Shown: positions 17,074 through 27,474, numbered from the stretch's first letter. The stretch is 64,000 nt of DNA from Pseudomonas sp. St316 (GCF_018325905.1 NZ_AP021901.1:3658001-3722000); one strand, 5' to 3'. Notes: generated from the sequence alone by a model not told the origin. Numbers and translations are program-made.

Positions 17074-18258
17074 CTACATCGCCGTATTGGCTCCCTGCTG
17101 ATACTCCCGAGGGGTGCAGCCGAACTCGCGGCGAAACACGGTGTGCAGGTATTGCGCCGATTTGAAGCCGCAGTTCTGGGCAATCTCGGCAATCGGCGAG
17201 TGGGTGTTTTCCAATCCATTGGCGGCGGCGGCCAGTTTGAAGCGCAGGATTTCGTCGTGGACGCTGCAACCGCGCTCCTTGCGAAAGTGTGATTCCAGCG
17301 ATGAGCGCGACACCCCCACATAAGCCGCCACCTGGGCCGTCTTGATGCCCTGGCAGGCGTATTGGCGGATGAAGAGCAGTGCCTGCATGACATAAGGGTT
17401 GCCCAACGGTTGATGCAGGCTCGACACCTGCACATTGATCGCATCAGGCGGGACCAGAATCTGCGTGCCCGTGGACGGCATGCCGTGCAGCATTTGATGG
17501 AGCAGGCGCGCGGCGGTCCGCCCCATGGTTTCGGTGCCTTGGATCACCGAACTCAGCGGCACCCGCGTCAGGCTGCGGGTCAGAGGGTCGTTGTCGATGC
17601 CGATCAACGCCACTTGCTCGGGTACGGCGATCCCGGCGGTCAGGCAGGCTTGCAGCAACTGCCGGGCGCGGGCGTCGCTGACAGCGATGATACCGATGGG
17701 TTTGGGCAGGCTTTGCAGCCAGGCGATCTGCTGTTCGACGGCGCTGTCCCACAGCGGTGCGCTGGTGCCCATGCCGCGATAGACCTCGGCGTGCAGGCCA
17801 TCGCGCTGCACCAGCCGGCGAAAGGCTTTTTCCCGTTCCTGGGCCCATCGATTGGCTTGTGACTCAGGCAGGCTGAAACAGGCAAAACGGGTCAGCCCGG
17901 CTTCGATCAGGTGCTCGTAGGCCAATGTCATCAACGCGTCATTGTCGGTGGCGACATAGGGAATGCCCTTCGGATAGGCGCGTTCATCCTGATAAGAGCC
18001 GCCCACCGCCACCACCGGCAGCTTGATCCCGGCCAGCGCCTCGCCGATCAGCGGGTCGTCGAAGTCGGCGATGATCCCGTCGCCCTGCCAGCGCTCGATG
18101 CCTTTCAAGCGGCAGAGAAAATCCTCTTCGAGGAACAAGTCCCAGGACGCGCGCGTGCTGCTCAGGTAATTACCGATGCCGCTGATGATGCCGCGGTCGT
18201 AGATCTTGCTGCCATTGAACAACAACGCAATGCGGTGAACGGGCGGGACGGTTTTCAT
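17074..18258 (-). CDS. xylR: xylose operon regulator XylR (AraC family)
   Basis: The 394-residue protein joins an N-terminal periplasmic-binding-like sugar domain ([39 protein letters not shown]) to two AraC-type helix-turn-helix motifs. These are [19 protein letters not shown] and [20 protein letters not shown], followed by [11 protein letters not shown]. This layout is specific to XylR, which activates xylose genes on binding D-xylose. It diverges from xylA with a 154-bp shared promoter region. The start MKTVPPV is preferred over an upstream GTG-type extension. In SBW25 I believe the locus has been called xut. Confidence 0.92.
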   Translation of the reverse strand: MKTVPPVHRIALLFNGSKIYDRGIISGIGNYLSSTRASWDLFLEEDFLCRLKGIERWQGDGIIADFDDPLIGEALAGIKLPVVAVGGSYQDERAYPKGIPYVATDNDALMTLAYEHLIEAGLTRFACFSLPESQANRWAQEREKAFRRLVQRDGLHAEVYRGMGTSAPLWDSAVEQQIAWLQSLPKPIGIIAVSDARARQLLQACLTAGIAVPEQVALIGIDNDPLTRSLTRVPLSSVIQGTETMGRTAARLLHQMLHGMPSTGTQILVPPDAINVQVSSLHQPLGNPYVMQALLFIRQYACQGIKTAQVAAYVGVSRSSLESHFRKERGCSVHDEILRFKLAAAANGLENTHSPIAEIAQNCGFKSAQYLHTVFRREFGCTPREYQQGANTAM

Positions 18259-18412
18259 TGGTTTAACCCTGGGCCGATGCACACAGACTAGGCGCGCGAG
18301 CGATGAACCTCAATACTCAAAATCGAACGCCCTGTTGGTGATTTTCATAATCAGCAGCCACGGGGCCGGCGTTAGTATCGAGACACCGCCAAGAATAAAA
18401 AGGAACTCGCCC

Positions 18413-19729
18413 ATGTCGTACTTCCCCGCTGTCGACAAGATTCGCTACGAGGGCCCCGCCAGCGACTCGCCGCTTGCCTTCCGTCACTACGACGCCAACA
18501 AGCTGGTGCTCGGCAAGCCCATGCGCGAGCACCTGCGCATGGCGGTCTGCTACTGGCATACCTTCGTCTGGCCGGGGTCCGATGTGTTCGGTGCCGGCAC
18601 GTTCAAGCGCCCCTGGCAGCACGCCGGGGATCCCATGGAACTGGCCATCGGCAAGGCCGAAGCGGCGTTCGAGTTCTTCTCCAAGCTGGGCATCGATTAC
18701 TACTGCTTCCACGACACCGATGTCGCCCCGGAAGGCCATTCGCTCAAAGAGTACCGCAACCACTTCGCCCAGATGATCGACCACCTGGAGCGCCATCAGG
18801 AACAGACCGGGATCAAGCTGCTGTGGGGCACCGCCAACTGCTTCAGCAATCCGCGCTTTGCCGCCGGCGCCGCCAGCAACCCCGATCCGGAGGTGTTCGC
18901 CTGCGCCGCCGCCCAAGTGTTCAGCGCCATGAACGCCACCCAGCGCCTCAAAGGCTCCAACTACGTGTTGTGGGGCGGCCGTGAAGGTTACGAAACCCTG
19001 CTCAACACCGACCTGAAACGCGAGCGCGAACAGCTGGGCCGCTTCATGCGCATGGTGGTCGAGCACAAGCACAAGATCGGCTTCAAGGGTGACCTGCTGA
19101 TCGAGCCCAAGCCCCAGGAACCGACCAAGCACCAGTACGATTACGACAGCGCCACGGTGTTCGGCTTCCTGCAACAGTTCGGCCTGGAAAACGAGATCAA
19201 GGTCAACATCGAAGCCAACCACGCGACCCTGGCCGGGCACAGCTTCCATCACGAGATCGCCACCGCCGTCTCCCTGGGCATTTTCGGCAGCATCGACGCC
19301 AACCGTGGTGATCCGCAGAACGGCTGGGACACCGACCAGTTCCCCAACAGCGTCGAGGAAATGACCCTGGCCACCTACGAAATCCTCAAGGCCGGGGGCT
19401 TCGGCAATGGCGGGTTCAATTTCGATTCCAAGGTCCGGCGCCAGAGCGTGGACGAACTCGACCTGTTCCACGGCCACGTCGCCGCCATGGATGTCCTCGC
19501 CCTCGCCCTGGAGCGCGCGGCGGCCATGGTGCAGAACGATCAGTTGCAACAGTTCAAGGACCAGCGCTACGCCGGTTGGAAGCAACCGTTTGGCCAAGCG
19601 GTACTGGCCGGTGATTTCAGCCTTGAGTCACTGGCCGAGCATGCCTTCACCAACGAGCTGGATCCCCAGGCCGTCAGCGGTCGCCAGGAGATGCTCGAAA
19701 ACGTGGTCAATCGGTTCATCTATCCCTGA
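18413..19729 (+). CDS. xylA: xylose isomerase XylA
   Basis: The 438-residue enzyme interconverts D-xylose and D-xylulose. Catalytic and metal-binding motifs are present: the His-Asp pair in [11 protein letters not shown], Lys/Glu in [18 protein letters not shown], and [17 protein letters not shown], with SIDANRGD downstream. AAGGAA precedes the ATG; the frame is open upstream but not family-like. It is the first gene of xylA-xylF-xylG-xylH. No xylulokinase gene is within the window. Confidence 0.96.
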   Translation: MSYFPAVDKIRYEGPASDSPLAFRHYDANKLVLGKPMREHLRMAVCYWHTFVWPGSDVFGAGTFKRPWQHAGDPMELAIGKAEAAFEFFSKLGIDYYCFHDTDVAPEGHSLKEYRNHFAQMIDHLERHQEQTGIKLLWGTANCFSNPRFAAGAASNPDPEVFACAAAQVFSAMNATQRLKGSNYVLWGGREGYETLLNTDLKREREQLGRFMRMVVEHKHKIGFKGDLLIEPKPQEPTKHQYDYDSATVFGFLQQFGLENEIKVNIEANHATLAGHSFHHEIATAVSLGIFGSIDANRGDPQNGWDTDQFPNSVEEMTLATYEILKAGGFGNGGFNFDSKVRRQSVDELDLFHGHVAAMDVLALALERAAAMVQNDQLQQFKDQRYAGWKQPFGQAVLAGDFSLESLAEHAFTNELDPQAVSGRQEMLENVVNRFIYP

Positions 19730-19875
19730 CAACGGGCAATGGCCGGGGCCCAGGGGCTGTTACATTCGCACGACAAATCTGTGCCCACGGCGCCCTGCAA
19801 CGCTCTACAGTTCTACCCGGTATCACGCTCATCGTCAGGCAGTGTCTTTCAAACAACAATAAAAGGACGCACTAC

Positions 19876-20877
19876 ATGAAAACATTCAAACGTACCCTGC
19901 TCGCCGGCGCCCTCGCCCTGCTCTCGCTTCCGGTCATGGCCGATGCGGCCCATCCAAAAATCGGTTTTTCCATTGATGACCTGCGCTTGGAACGCTGGTC
20001 GCGGGACCGTGACTACTTTGTCGCGGCGGCGGAAAAACTCGACGCCAAGGTCTTCGTCCAGTCCGCCGATGCCAACGAGCAGAAGCAGATCTCGCAGATC
20101 GAAAACCTGATCTCTCGTGGCGTCGATGTGATCGTCATCGTGCCGTTCAACGCCACCGTGCTGACCAACGCCGTCGCCGAAGCCAAGAAGGCCGGGATCA
20201 AGGTGGTGTCCTATGACCGACTGATCCTCAACGCCGATATCGATGCCTACATTTCCTTCGATAACGAAAAGGTCGGCGAAATGCAGGCCAGCGGCGTGCT
20301 GAAGGCTGCGCCCAAGGGCAACTACTTCCTGCTCGGTGGCGCCCCTACGGACAACAACGCCAAGGTCCTGCGCGAAGGCCAGATGAAAGTGCTGCAACCG
20401 GCCATCGACAAGGGTGACATCAAGATCGTAGGCCAGCAGTGGGTCAAGGAATGGAACCCCACCGAAGCCCTGAGCATCGTGGAAAACGCCCTGACCCGGA
20501 ACAACAACAAGATCGACGGCATCGTCGCCTCCAACGACGCCACCGCCGGCGGCGCCATCCAGGCCCTGGCCGCCCAGAAAATGGCCGGCAAGGTGCCGAT
20601 CTCCGGTCAGGACGCCGATCTCGCGGCGGTCAAGCGGGTGATCGATGGCACCCAGACCATGACCGTCTACAAGCCGCTGAAACTGATTGCCTCCGAAGCC
20701 GCCAAGCTCTCGGTGCAACTGGCGCGCAACGAAAAGCCCAGCTTCAGCTCGCAGTACGACAATGGCAGCAAGAAAGTCGACACCATCCTGCTCACCCCCA
20801 CGCCGTTGACCAAGGACAACATCGACCTGCTGGAAAAGGACGGGTTCTATACCAAGGCGCAGATCGCCGGGCAGTGA
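19876..20877 (+). CDS. xylF: D-xylose ABC transporter, periplasmic binding protein XylF
   Basis: The 333-residue protein has a signal peptide (KRTLLAGALALLSLPVMADA). The sugar-binding fold follows, with GFSIDDLRLERWSRDRDYFV, SADANEQKQISQIENLI and DAYISFDNEKVGEMQA, which are very close to XylF. It captures xylose for XylGH. AAAAGGA lies 8 bases before the ATG. A 146-bp gap separates it from xylA. Confidence 0.95.
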   Translation: MKTFKRTLLAGALALLSLPVMADAAHPKIGFSIDDLRLERWSRDRDYFVAAAEKLDAKVFVQSADANEQKQISQIENLISRGVDVIVIVPFNATVLTNAVAEAKKAGIKVVSYDRLILNADIDAYISFDNEKVGEMQASGVLKAAPKGNYFLLGGAPTDNNAKVLREGQMKVLQPAIDKGDIKIVGQQWVKEWNPTEALSIVENALTRNNNKIDGIVASNDATAGGAIQALAAQKMAGKVPISGQDADLAAVKRVIDGTQTMTVYKPLKLIASEAAKLSVQLARNEKPSFSSQYDNGSKKVDTILLTPTPLTKDNIDLLEKDGFYTKAQIAGQ

Positions 20878-20898
20878 CCTGACACCAAGCCACTTCCC

Positions 20899-20990
20899 TG
20901 TGGGAGCGAGCTTGCTCGCGATGACGGCAGCCCATCCAATATCGATGCAAGCTGAACCACCGCTATCGCGAGCAAGCTCGCTCCCACAGG
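20899..20990. repeat. inverted REP doublet inside the xylose operon
   Basis: A forward REP at 20899 (TGTGGGAGCGAGCTTGCTCG) and an inverted REP ending at 20990 (CGAGCAAGCTCGCTCCCACA) enclose a 40-bp spacer. They fill the xylF-xylG gap. Such hairpins may stabilise upstream mRNA and so favour binding protein over ATPase and permease; this is inference from known REP roles. Confidence 0.85.
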
Positions 20991-21031
20991 TTCCGCGGTT
21001 TGCCGGGTGTCCTTTCTTGTGAGTCCTTGCC

Positions 21032-22576
21032 ATGTCCGACTACCTGCTGCAAATGAACGGCATCGTCAAAACCTTTGGCGGTGTCAAAGCCCTGAACGGC
21101 ATCGACATCAAGGTCAGGCCGGGAGAGTGCGTCGGCCTGTGCGGTGAAAACGGCGCGGGCAAATCCACGCTGATGAAGGTGCTGTCGGCGGTCTATCCCT
21201 ACGGCACCTGGGACGGTGAAATTCTTTGGGACGGCCAGCCGCTCAAGGCGCAGTCCATCAGCGAAACCGAAGCCGCCGGGATCGTCATCATTCACCAGGA
21301 GCTGACCCTGGTCCCCGACCTGTCGGTGGCTGAAAACATCTTCATGGGCCACGAACTCACCCTGCCCGGCGGGCGCATGAACTACCCGGCGATGATCCAC
21401 CGCGCCGAAGCCCTGATGCGTGAACTCAAAGTGCCGGACATGAACGTCTCGCTGCCGGTTTCGCAGTACGGCGGTGGCTACCAGCAACTGGTGGAAATCG
21501 CCAAGGCGCTGAACAAGCAGGCGCGGCTGTTGATCCTTGATGAGCCCTCCTCGGCCCTGACCCGCTCGGAAATCGAGGTGCTGCTGGACATCATCCGCGA
21601 CCTCAAGGCCAAGGGCGTCGCCTGCGTCTACATCTCCCACAAGCTCGATGAAGTGGCCGCCGTGTGCGACACCATCTCGGTGATCCGCGATGGCAAACAC
21701 ATCGCCACCACCGCGATGACGGACATGGACATCCCCAAGATCATCACCCAGATGGTCGGACGGGAAATGAGCAACCTCTACCCCACCGAACCCCACGACA
21801 TCGGCGAGGTGATTTTCGAGGCGCGCCACGTCACCTGCTACGACGTCGACAACCCCAAGCGCAAACGGGTCGACGACATTTCGTTCGTGCTCAAGCGCGG
21901 GGAAATCCTCGGCATCGCCGGGCTGGTCGGTGCCGGTCGCACGGAACTGGTGTCGGCGCTGTTCGGCGCCTACCCCGGCCGCTACGAAGGCGAAGTCTGG
22001 CTGGGCGGCCAACCCATCGATACGCGCACGCCGCTCAAGTCGATCCGCGCCGGCCTGTGCATGGTCCCCGAAGACCGCAAGCGCCAAGGCATCATTCCGG
22101 ACTTGGGCGTGGGCCAGAACATCACCCTGGCGGTGCTGGACACCTACTCCAAGCTGACGCGCATCGACGCCGAAGCCGAACTGGGCAGCATCGACAAGGA
22201 AATCGCGCGCATGCACCTCAAGACCGCGAGCCCGTTCCTGCCAATCACCAGCCTCTCCGGTGGCAACCAGCAAAAAGCCGTGTTGGCGAAAATGCTCCTG
22301 ACCAAACCCCGTGTGCTGATTCTCGATGAACCCACCCGCGGCGTGGACGTCGGCGCCAAGTACGAGATCTACAAGTTGATGGGCGCGCTGGCGGCCGAAG
22401 GCGTGTCGATCATCATGGTGTCTTCGGAACTGGCCGAAGTGCTGGGGGTGTCCGACCGCGTTCTGGTGATCGGCGAAGGCCAGTTGCGCGGCGACTTCAT
22501 CAACCACGAACTGACCCAGGAACACGTGCTCGCCGCCGCGCTCAGCCATAACAATAATGATCGGAAGTCCGCGTAG
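21032..22576 (+). CDS. xylG: D-xylose ABC transporter ATP-binding protein XylG
   Basis: The 514-residue protein has two fused ATPase domains, as in all sugar importers of this class. The first has Walker [10 protein letters not shown] (about residue 38), the signature region [15 protein letters not shown] and Walker [12 protein letters not shown]. The second has the usual degenerate Walker A ([10 protein letters not shown]), signature [15 protein letters not shown] and Walker [20 protein letters not shown]. The stop is immediately followed by the xylH ATG. Confidence 0.95.
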   Translation: MSDYLLQMNGIVKTFGGVKALNGIDIKVRPGECVGLCGENGAGKSTLMKVLSAVYPYGTWDGEILWDGQPLKAQSISETEAAGIVIIHQELTLVPDLSVAENIFMGHELTLPGGRMNYPAMIHRAEALMRELKVPDMNVSLPVSQYGGGYQQLVEIAKALNKQARLLILDEPSSALTRSEIEVLLDIIRDLKAKGVACVYISHKLDEVAAVCDTISVIRDGKHIATTAMTDMDIPKIITQMVGREMSNLYPTEPHDIGEVIFEARHVTCYDVDNPKRKRVDDISFVLKRGEILGIAGLVGAGRTELVSALFGAYPGRYEGEVWLGGQPIDTRTPLKSIRAGLCMVPEDRKRQGIIPDLGVGQNITLAVLDTYSKLTRIDAEAELGSIDKEIARMHLKTASPFLPITSLSGGNQQKAVLAKMLLTKPRVLILDEPTRGVDVGAKYEIYKLMGALAAEGVSIIMVSSELAEVLGVSDRVLVIGEGQLRGDFINHELTQEHVLAAALSHNNNDRKSA

Positions 22577-23713
22577 ATGAATCAGGTCAAACAACTCTTC
22601 TCCCGCTACAAGATGCTCGCGCTGGTGATCGCCGTGGCGCTGATCTGGCTGTTCTTCAGCTGGCAGACCGAGGGTGGGTTCGTGACCCCGCGCAACCTCT
22701 CCAACCTGCTGCGGCAGATGTCCATCACCGGGATCCTGGCCTGCGGCATGGTGCTGGTGATCATCAGCGGCGAAATCGATTTGTCGGTGGGCTCGTTGCT
22801 TGGGCTATTGGGTGGCCTGGCGGCGATTCTCGATGTGGTCTATCACATCCCGCTACTGGCGAACCTGAGCCTGGTGGCCCTGTGCGGCTTGGTGATCGGC
22901 TTGGGCAACGGCTACATGACCGCCTACCTGCGCATTCCATCGTTCATCGTTGGCCTGGGGGGCATGCTCGCGTTTCGCGGCATCCTGCTGGGGGTGACCG
23001 GCGGCACCACCATTGCCCCGGTATCACCGGAGCTGGTCTACGTCGGCCAGGGTTACTTGCCGCACACCGTCGGGACCGGGCTTGGCATCCTGTTGTTCGC
23101 CCTGACCCTGTTCCTGACCTGGAAACAGCGACGCAACCGTGCCCTCCATGGCCTGACGGCGCACTCCCTGGTGCGTGACGTATTGCGTGTGGTGCTGATC
23201 GGCGCAGTGCTGGCCGGGTTCGTCTATACCCTCAACAGCTACGACGGCATCCCGGTGCCGGTGTTGCTCCTGCTGATCCTGCTGGGGGTGTTCAGTTATG
23301 TCACCAGCCAGACCGTGTTCGGCCGACGGGTCTATTCGGTGGGCAGCAACATGGAAGCCACGCGCCTGTCGGGCATCAACGTGCAAGCCGTAAAACTGTG
23401 GATCTTCGGCATCATGGGCGTGATGTGCGCCCTGGCCGGCGTGGTCAACACCGCACGCCTGGCCGCCGGTTCACCCTCGGCGGGCAACATGGGCGAACTC
23501 GACGCCATCGCCGCCTGCTTCATCGGTGGCACCTCCATGCGCGGCGGCTCCGGCACGGTCTACGGTGCCCTGCTCGGCGCGCTGGTGATCACCAGCCTGG
23601 ACAACGGCATGTCGATGCTCGACGTCGACAGTTACTGGCAGATGATCGTCAAGGGCAGCATCCTGGTGCTGGCGGTGTGGGTGGATGTGAGTACGCGGAC
23701 TGGGCGGCGTTGA
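22577..23713 (+). CDS. xylH: D-xylose ABC transporter permease XylH
   Basis: The 378-residue inner-membrane permease belongs to the RbsC/XylH group. LSVGSLLGLLGGLAAI, RIPSFIVGLGGMLAFRGILL, GGSGTVYGALLGALVI and SLDNGMSMLDVDSYWQMIVK are characteristic. It starts directly after the xylG stop codon, consistent with translational coupling. It forms the xylose channel with XylG as motor. The operon seems to end here. Confidence 0.95.
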   Translation: MNQVKQLFSRYKMLALVIAVALIWLFFSWQTEGGFVTPRNLSNLLRQMSITGILACGMVLVIISGEIDLSVGSLLGLLGGLAAILDVVYHIPLLANLSLVALCGLVIGLGNGYMTAYLRIPSFIVGLGGMLAFRGILLGVTGGTTIAPVSPELVYVGQGYLPHTVGTGLGILLFALTLFLTWKQRRNRALHGLTAHSLVRDVLRVVLIGAVLAGFVYTLNSYDGIPVPVLLLLILLGVFSYVTSQTVFGRRVYSVGSNMEATRLSGINVQAVKLWIFGIMGVMCALAGVVNTARLAAGSPSAGNMGELDAIAACFIGGTSMRGGSGTVYGALLGALVITSLDNGMSMLDVDSYWQMIVKGSILVLAVWVDVSTRTGRR

Positions 23714-23814
23714 GGGGGTTCATCATTTTGCTGGCGGGGTGAGAATGGGAAAGAATGAGGGGACACGCTTTGTTTGCAAGCTTCATGTTTTGCGCAGAGA
23801 AGGCCGGATTGTCC

Positions 23815-24114
23815 TCAACTTCCAACAACCGCTTTCGGATCAGCGACTTCAATCCAGCCCTTGCGCAAATAGTCCTGCGCGACAATCTTGCGGATCATGA
23901 AACAGTAGACGACGTGCAGTAGCACCGTGGCCCCTGCCATCCATGACGGGCCCGCCACAAGACCGATAGCCACGATGCCGAGCCAGATCAGCAAGTGTCG
24001 CCAGAGCCCTGCGAAAAACAGATAGATCACGCCCAAAAACAGAATCGCCAACACTTGGAACGCATCCACTTCTTCCACTTGATCACTGTCCGGATTCTTG
24101 AAATAGCGTGCCAT
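23815..24114 (-). CDS. small membrane protein of unknown function
   Basis: The 99-residue protein starts MARYFKNPDSDQVEEVDAFQ. It has two or three hydrophobic segments (VLAILFLGVIYLFFAGLWRH, LLIWLGIVAIGLVAG, ATVLLHVVYCFMI). GGAG lies 8 bases before the ATG, which favours it over a TTG start six codons earlier. It converges on xylH and diverges from the GNAT gene. No family is recognised. Confidence 0.65.
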   Translation of the reverse strand: MARYFKNPDSDQVEEVDAFQVLAILFLGVIYLFFAGLWRHLLIWLGIVAIGLVAGPSWMAGATVLLHVVYCFMIRKIVAQDYLRKGWIEVADPKAVVGS

Positions 24115-24243
24115 GTACCACTCCTTCGTCAAGCATTTCCATTTTCAATCTGCTGCACTCGTCCAGCGTCAAGCACGGCCATCGTGGCTACACTAGCTGC
24201 GCCAAGGTCATGCCGGCAACTAAAAGCAACACAGGAATGTCCA

Positions 24244-24705
24244 GTGATTGAATCAGTACGAGAACTGACGGTACGGCAACTGCCAGAACTTCCTTCAGCG
24301 ATTCGGCAACTGGAGGCAGAATCTGTTACAGAGGGTTTTAGGTTTCTTACTCGCTTGATCACCGGTTGGAGAAACGGCTCCAATCAATTCGATCAACCCG
24401 GGGAATGCTTTCTAGGAGTCTTCGACAACGGGCAACTGATTGCCGTTGGCGGACTCTCATATGATCCCTATGCCGCCCCGAGTGTCGGGAGGTTACGAAG
24501 GGTATATGTCACGCGTACCTCAAGGGGCCTGAAGGTGGGCAGATTTTTGGTCGAGCATCTCTTGAAGCATGCAGCATCACGGTTCCAAGCGGTGCGCCTG
24601 GCGACAGACACACCGGAGGGCGCAGCCTTTTACCTGCGCTGCGGATTTCGGCCGGTAGAAGATGATTTTGCGACCCATGTCATGTCATTTTCAGACGCTA
24701 CGTAA
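24244..24705 (+). CDS. GNAT-family N-acetyltransferase
   Basis: The 153-residue protein has the acetyl-CoA binding segment of GNAT proteins (RLRRVYVTRTSRGLKVGRFL, a variant of the RGxGxG loop). The C-terminal strand-helix ends GAAFYLRCGFRPVEDDFATH. The best start is a GTG with CAGGAA upstream; no ATG lies in frame nearby. The acetyl acceptor is unknown. It is followed 18 bp later by the epoxide hydrolase gene, probably as a two-gene unit. Confidence 0.75.
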   Translation: MIESVRELTVRQLPELPSAIRQLEAESVTEGFRFLTRLITGWRNGSNQFDQPGECFLGVFDNGQLIAVGGLSYDPYAAPSVGRLRRVYVTRTSRGLKVGRFLVEHLLKHAASRFQAVRLATDTPEGAAFYLRCGFRPVEDDFATHVMSFSDAT

Positions 24706-24722
24706 TCAGGACGAAAACACGC

Positions 24723-25862
24723 ATGCTCATTGAGCCTTTCTCCATCGACATCCCCAACAGCGCCCTTGAAGACCTTCGGCACCGCCTGCTGAACGCAAGG
24801 CTGCCAGAGCCCATGGCCGGACAAGGCTGGAGCGAAGGCATGGACATGGATGTGCTACGGGAGCTTCTCGCACATTGGTCGACCGCGTTCGATTGGCGTG
24901 CCCAGGAAGCCGCGCTGAATCGCCTGCCGCAGTTTGTTACCCACATCGGCGTGCAAAAGGTCCATTTTATTCATCAACGTGGCATCGGTCCGAAACCGAT
25001 GCCGTTGATCCTCACCCACGGCTGGCCCGGCTCGTTCATCGAGATGCAGCGCATCATCCCATTGCTGACGGACCCGGCCCGCCATGGCGGCGACCCTGCG
25101 GACGCCTTCGATGTGGTGGTGCCGTCGCTGCCCGGCTACACCTTTTCCGCGCCGTTCCAGCAATCCGGCATGGGGCCCTATGAAGTGGCGGGCTTGTGGA
25201 ATGAGTTGATGAGCGGGCTGGGCTATGAGCGCTTTGGCGCCCAGGGTGGGGACATTGGTGCTGGCGTGTCGACGTGGCTGGGTGTGCGTTTTCCCGAGCG
25301 GGTGACGGGCATTCACCTCAATTACATCCCGGGTTCCTATCGCCCTCCCCTTGGCGAAACGGAACCCGCGCAGACAGCGGCAGAAATTGCCTTCCTGCAA
25401 CGCGCCGGGGCCTTTGCCGATGCCGAAGGCGCCTACGCGCACCTGCAAAGAACCAAACCGCAAAGCCTCGCCGTGGGCTTAAATGATTCACCGGCGGGAC
25501 TCTTGGCGTGGATGGGCGAAAAGATCCTGTCCTGGTGCGATACCAACCCCGCCATCGATCGAGAATGGCTGCTGACCAATGTCACGCTGTACTGGCTGAC
25601 GAACTGCATCGGCTCGTCGTTTCGCCAGTATGTGGAAGGTAGCAAGCGGCCGTTGCTGTTCAACCACGGCGAACGGCTGAAACCACCGGTTGGGGTTGCG
25701 CTGTTTCCCAAGGAACTGCCTATGCCGCCCAGGAGTTGGGTGGAGCGCTGCTGCGAGGTGAAGCGCTGGACCGAGATGCCTCGTGGTGGTCATTTTGCTG
25801 CGTTGGAGCAGCCGGAGTTGTTGGCGGAGGATATCAGGGCGTTTTTCCGCATCTGTCGTTAG
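24723..25862 (+). CDS. epoxide hydrolase (alpha/beta hydrolase with EHN domain)
   Basis: The 379-residue protein begins with the epoxide hydrolase N-terminal domain (PFSIDIPNSALEDLRHRLLN). The alpha/beta hydrolase core follows: HGWPGSF oxyanion region near residue 99, the nucleophile Asp in FGAQGGDIGAGVSTWLG, and the C-terminal His in RGGHFAALEQPELLAEDIR. It resembles microsomal-type and bacterial epoxide hydrolases, which open epoxides to diols. Substrate unknown. Confidence 0.88.
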   Translation: MLIEPFSIDIPNSALEDLRHRLLNARLPEPMAGQGWSEGMDMDVLRELLAHWSTAFDWRAQEAALNRLPQFVTHIGVQKVHFIHQRGIGPKPMPLILTHGWPGSFIEMQRIIPLLTDPARHGGDPADAFDVVVPSLPGYTFSAPFQQSGMGPYEVAGLWNELMSGLGYERFGAQGGDIGAGVSTWLGVRFPERVTGIHLNYIPGSYRPPLGETEPAQTAAEIAFLQRAGAFADAEGAYAHLQRTKPQSLAVGLNDSPAGLLAWMGEKILSWCDTNPAIDREWLLTNVTLYWLTNCIGSSFRQYVEGSKRPLLFNHGERLKPPVGVALFPKELPMPPRSWVERCCEVKRWTEMPRGGHFAALEQPELLAEDIRAFFRICR

Positions 25863-25894
25863 AAAAAATCCGAACAAGCTCAGCGCAAGCCTTC

Positions 25895-25983
25895 TGTGGG
25901 AGCAAGGCTTGCCCGCGATGAAGATGATACGGTCTTCCGGGGAACCGAGGTGCCTGCATCGCGAGCAAGCTTTGCTCCCACAG
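25895..25983. repeat. REP doublet
   Basis: A forward REP variant at 25895 (TGTGGGAGCAAGGCTTGCCC) and an inverted REP ending at 25983 (CGAGCAAGCTTTGCTCCCAC) form a doublet just after the epoxide hydrolase gene. Some bases diverge from the 9.5-kb copies. Confidence 0.8.
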
Positions 25984-26048
25984 AAACCTGTGCACTCACA
26001 GTGGCGCGGCAAGAGGTGATCCGAAAATCTCGTAGGAATTTACCTCCC

Positions 26049-26180
26049 GTGGCGAGGGAGCTTGCTCCCGCTGGGCTGCGAAGCGGCCCCAAACCAAACA
26101 CCTTATTTCGCCAGGCGCACCGCAGGCACCGGTTTTGCGACTGCTGCGCAGCCGAGCGGGAGCAAGCTCCCTCGCCACAG
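26049..26180. repeat. REP doublet of the GGCGAGGGAGCTTGCTCCCG type
   Basis: A forward copy at 26049 (GTGGCGAGGGAGCTTGCTCC) and an inverted copy ending at 26180 bracket a GCTGCGAAGCGGCC / CGACTGCTGCGCAGCCG inner pair. The whole 132 bp can fold as one long hairpin. With the preceding doublet it explains most of the 619-bp gap before the small gene at 26482. The remaining part (26181-26481) shows no repeat or gene I can support. Confidence 0.8.
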
Positions 26181-26481
26181 GGACGGTGTGCGTCCTACAG
26201 GTCGGTTGTGGGCGCCGGGATCGACTTCTATAGTTGGGTCGTCGCTGGCTTTGGCCGGTGACTGGGTTTCGCAGCCCTCGATGAAAAAGATCTAATACCG
26301 TCAAATGAAATTCAGGCAAACTTGCCCGCGTTCATTTTATGGCGGTTGTGCGCGGGAGACTTTCGGGTCTGCCGAGTTTTTGGATTCTTTTCCTCGGTCT
26401 GCGAACCCTCGCGCAACTGCCACCCATTTGATTCGCAGCGAAAAGGTGGCATTTCTTTTTTCTTAAAGGGAATTCAACCTC

Positions 26482-26760
26482 ATGACAACTCACTCATCCA
26501 GCCGCTTCACCCCTCTCACCCAAATCGCCACCACCCACCCCGTCCTGCTGATCGACACCCAAGCCCCACTCACCGAACTCCACGCCTGTGCCAGCGAACG
26601 CCTGCACGCCACGCTCGAATACCTGACCTTGGTGGCGTGCAGCAGCCTGCGTGATTCGGCATCGAGCGACATCAACACCATCACTAACGTCGCCCGAATC
26701 CTGGTGCAGGATGTGGCGGATGTGTTCGGTGTGATCGAACAACGCGGGCTCGAAGGCTGA
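26482..26760 (+). CDS. small hypothetical protein, DUF6124-like
   Basis: The 92-residue protein (MTTHSSSRFTPLTQIATTHP, with ASERLHATLEYLTLVACSSL and a C-terminal helix ending VFGVIEQRGLEG) resembles a Pseudomonas-restricted family of short proteins. These have an ASE-type helix and a long second helix and are often annotated DUF6124 or DUF3077. A run of adenines and GGG precede the start. Function unknown. Confidence 0.6.
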   Translation: MTTHSSSRFTPLTQIATTHPVLLIDTQAPLTELHACASERLHATLEYLTLVACSSLRDSASSDINTITNVARILVQDVADVFGVIEQRGLEG

Positions 26761-26767
26761 AAAACGC

Positions 26768-27474
26768 GTGGGAGCGAACCTGCTCGCGATAGTGCCCTGT
26801 CAGCCAACATCAATGCTGACCGATCGAATGCCATCGCGAGCAAGCTCGCTCCCACAGGGGGCTTGGGCTGGCTGCAAAGTCGAGATGCGCCAACGATCAA
26901 AATGTGGCAGCGAGCCTGCTCGCGATAGCGCCCTGTCAGCCAACATCAATGCTGACCGATCGAATGCCATCGCGAGCAAGCTCGCTCCCACAGGGGGCTT
27001 GGGTTGGCTGCAAAACCGAGACGCGCCAACGATCAAAATGTGGGAGCGAGCCTGCTCTCGATAGCGCCCTGTCAGCCAACATCAATGCTGACCGATCGAA
27101 TGTCATCGCGAGCAGGCTCGCTCCCACAGGGCGCTTGGGCTGGCTGCAAAATCGAGACGCGCCAACGATCAAAATGTGGCAGCGAACCTGCTCGCGATGG
27201 CGCCCTGTCAGCCGCCATCAGTGTTGACTGATCGAATGCCATCGCGAGCAGGCTCGCTCCCACAGGGGGTTTGGGCTGGCTGCAAAATCGAGATGCGCCA
27301 ACGATCAAAATGTGGGAGCGAGCCTGCTCGCGATAGCGCCCTGTCAGCCAACATCAATGCTGACCGATCGAATGCCATCGCGAGCAAGCTCACTCCCACA
27401 GGGGGCTTGGGCTGGCTGCAAAATCGAGATGCGCCAACGATCAAAATGTGGGAGCGAGCTTGCTCGCGATGGCG
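26768..27474. repeat. REP array with 136-bp tandem units
   Basis: Forward REPs start at 26768, 26904, 27040, 27176, 27312 and 27448, exactly 136 bp apart. Each is followed about 70 bp later by an inverted REP (ATCGCGAGCAAGCTCGCTCC) and then by GGCTTGGGCTGGCTGCAAAA. Each unit is therefore a REP doublet plus a conserved spacer, amplified five times with a final partial copy. Copies differ at scattered positions (for example GTGGCAGCG in units 2 and 4). No gene is present. Confidence 0.92.

Noticed and set aside
18317..19597. Minus-strand open frame of 426 codons opposite xylA
   Set aside because: Shadow of xylA; no family features.
20963..22594. Minus-strand open frame of 543 codons opposite xylG
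   Set aside because: Shadow of xylG; His/Asp-rich reading is typical of antisense of GC-rich genes.
26768..27474. Regular 136-bp repeats as a possible CRISPR array
   Set aside because: Spacers are not unique; the units are REP doublets.
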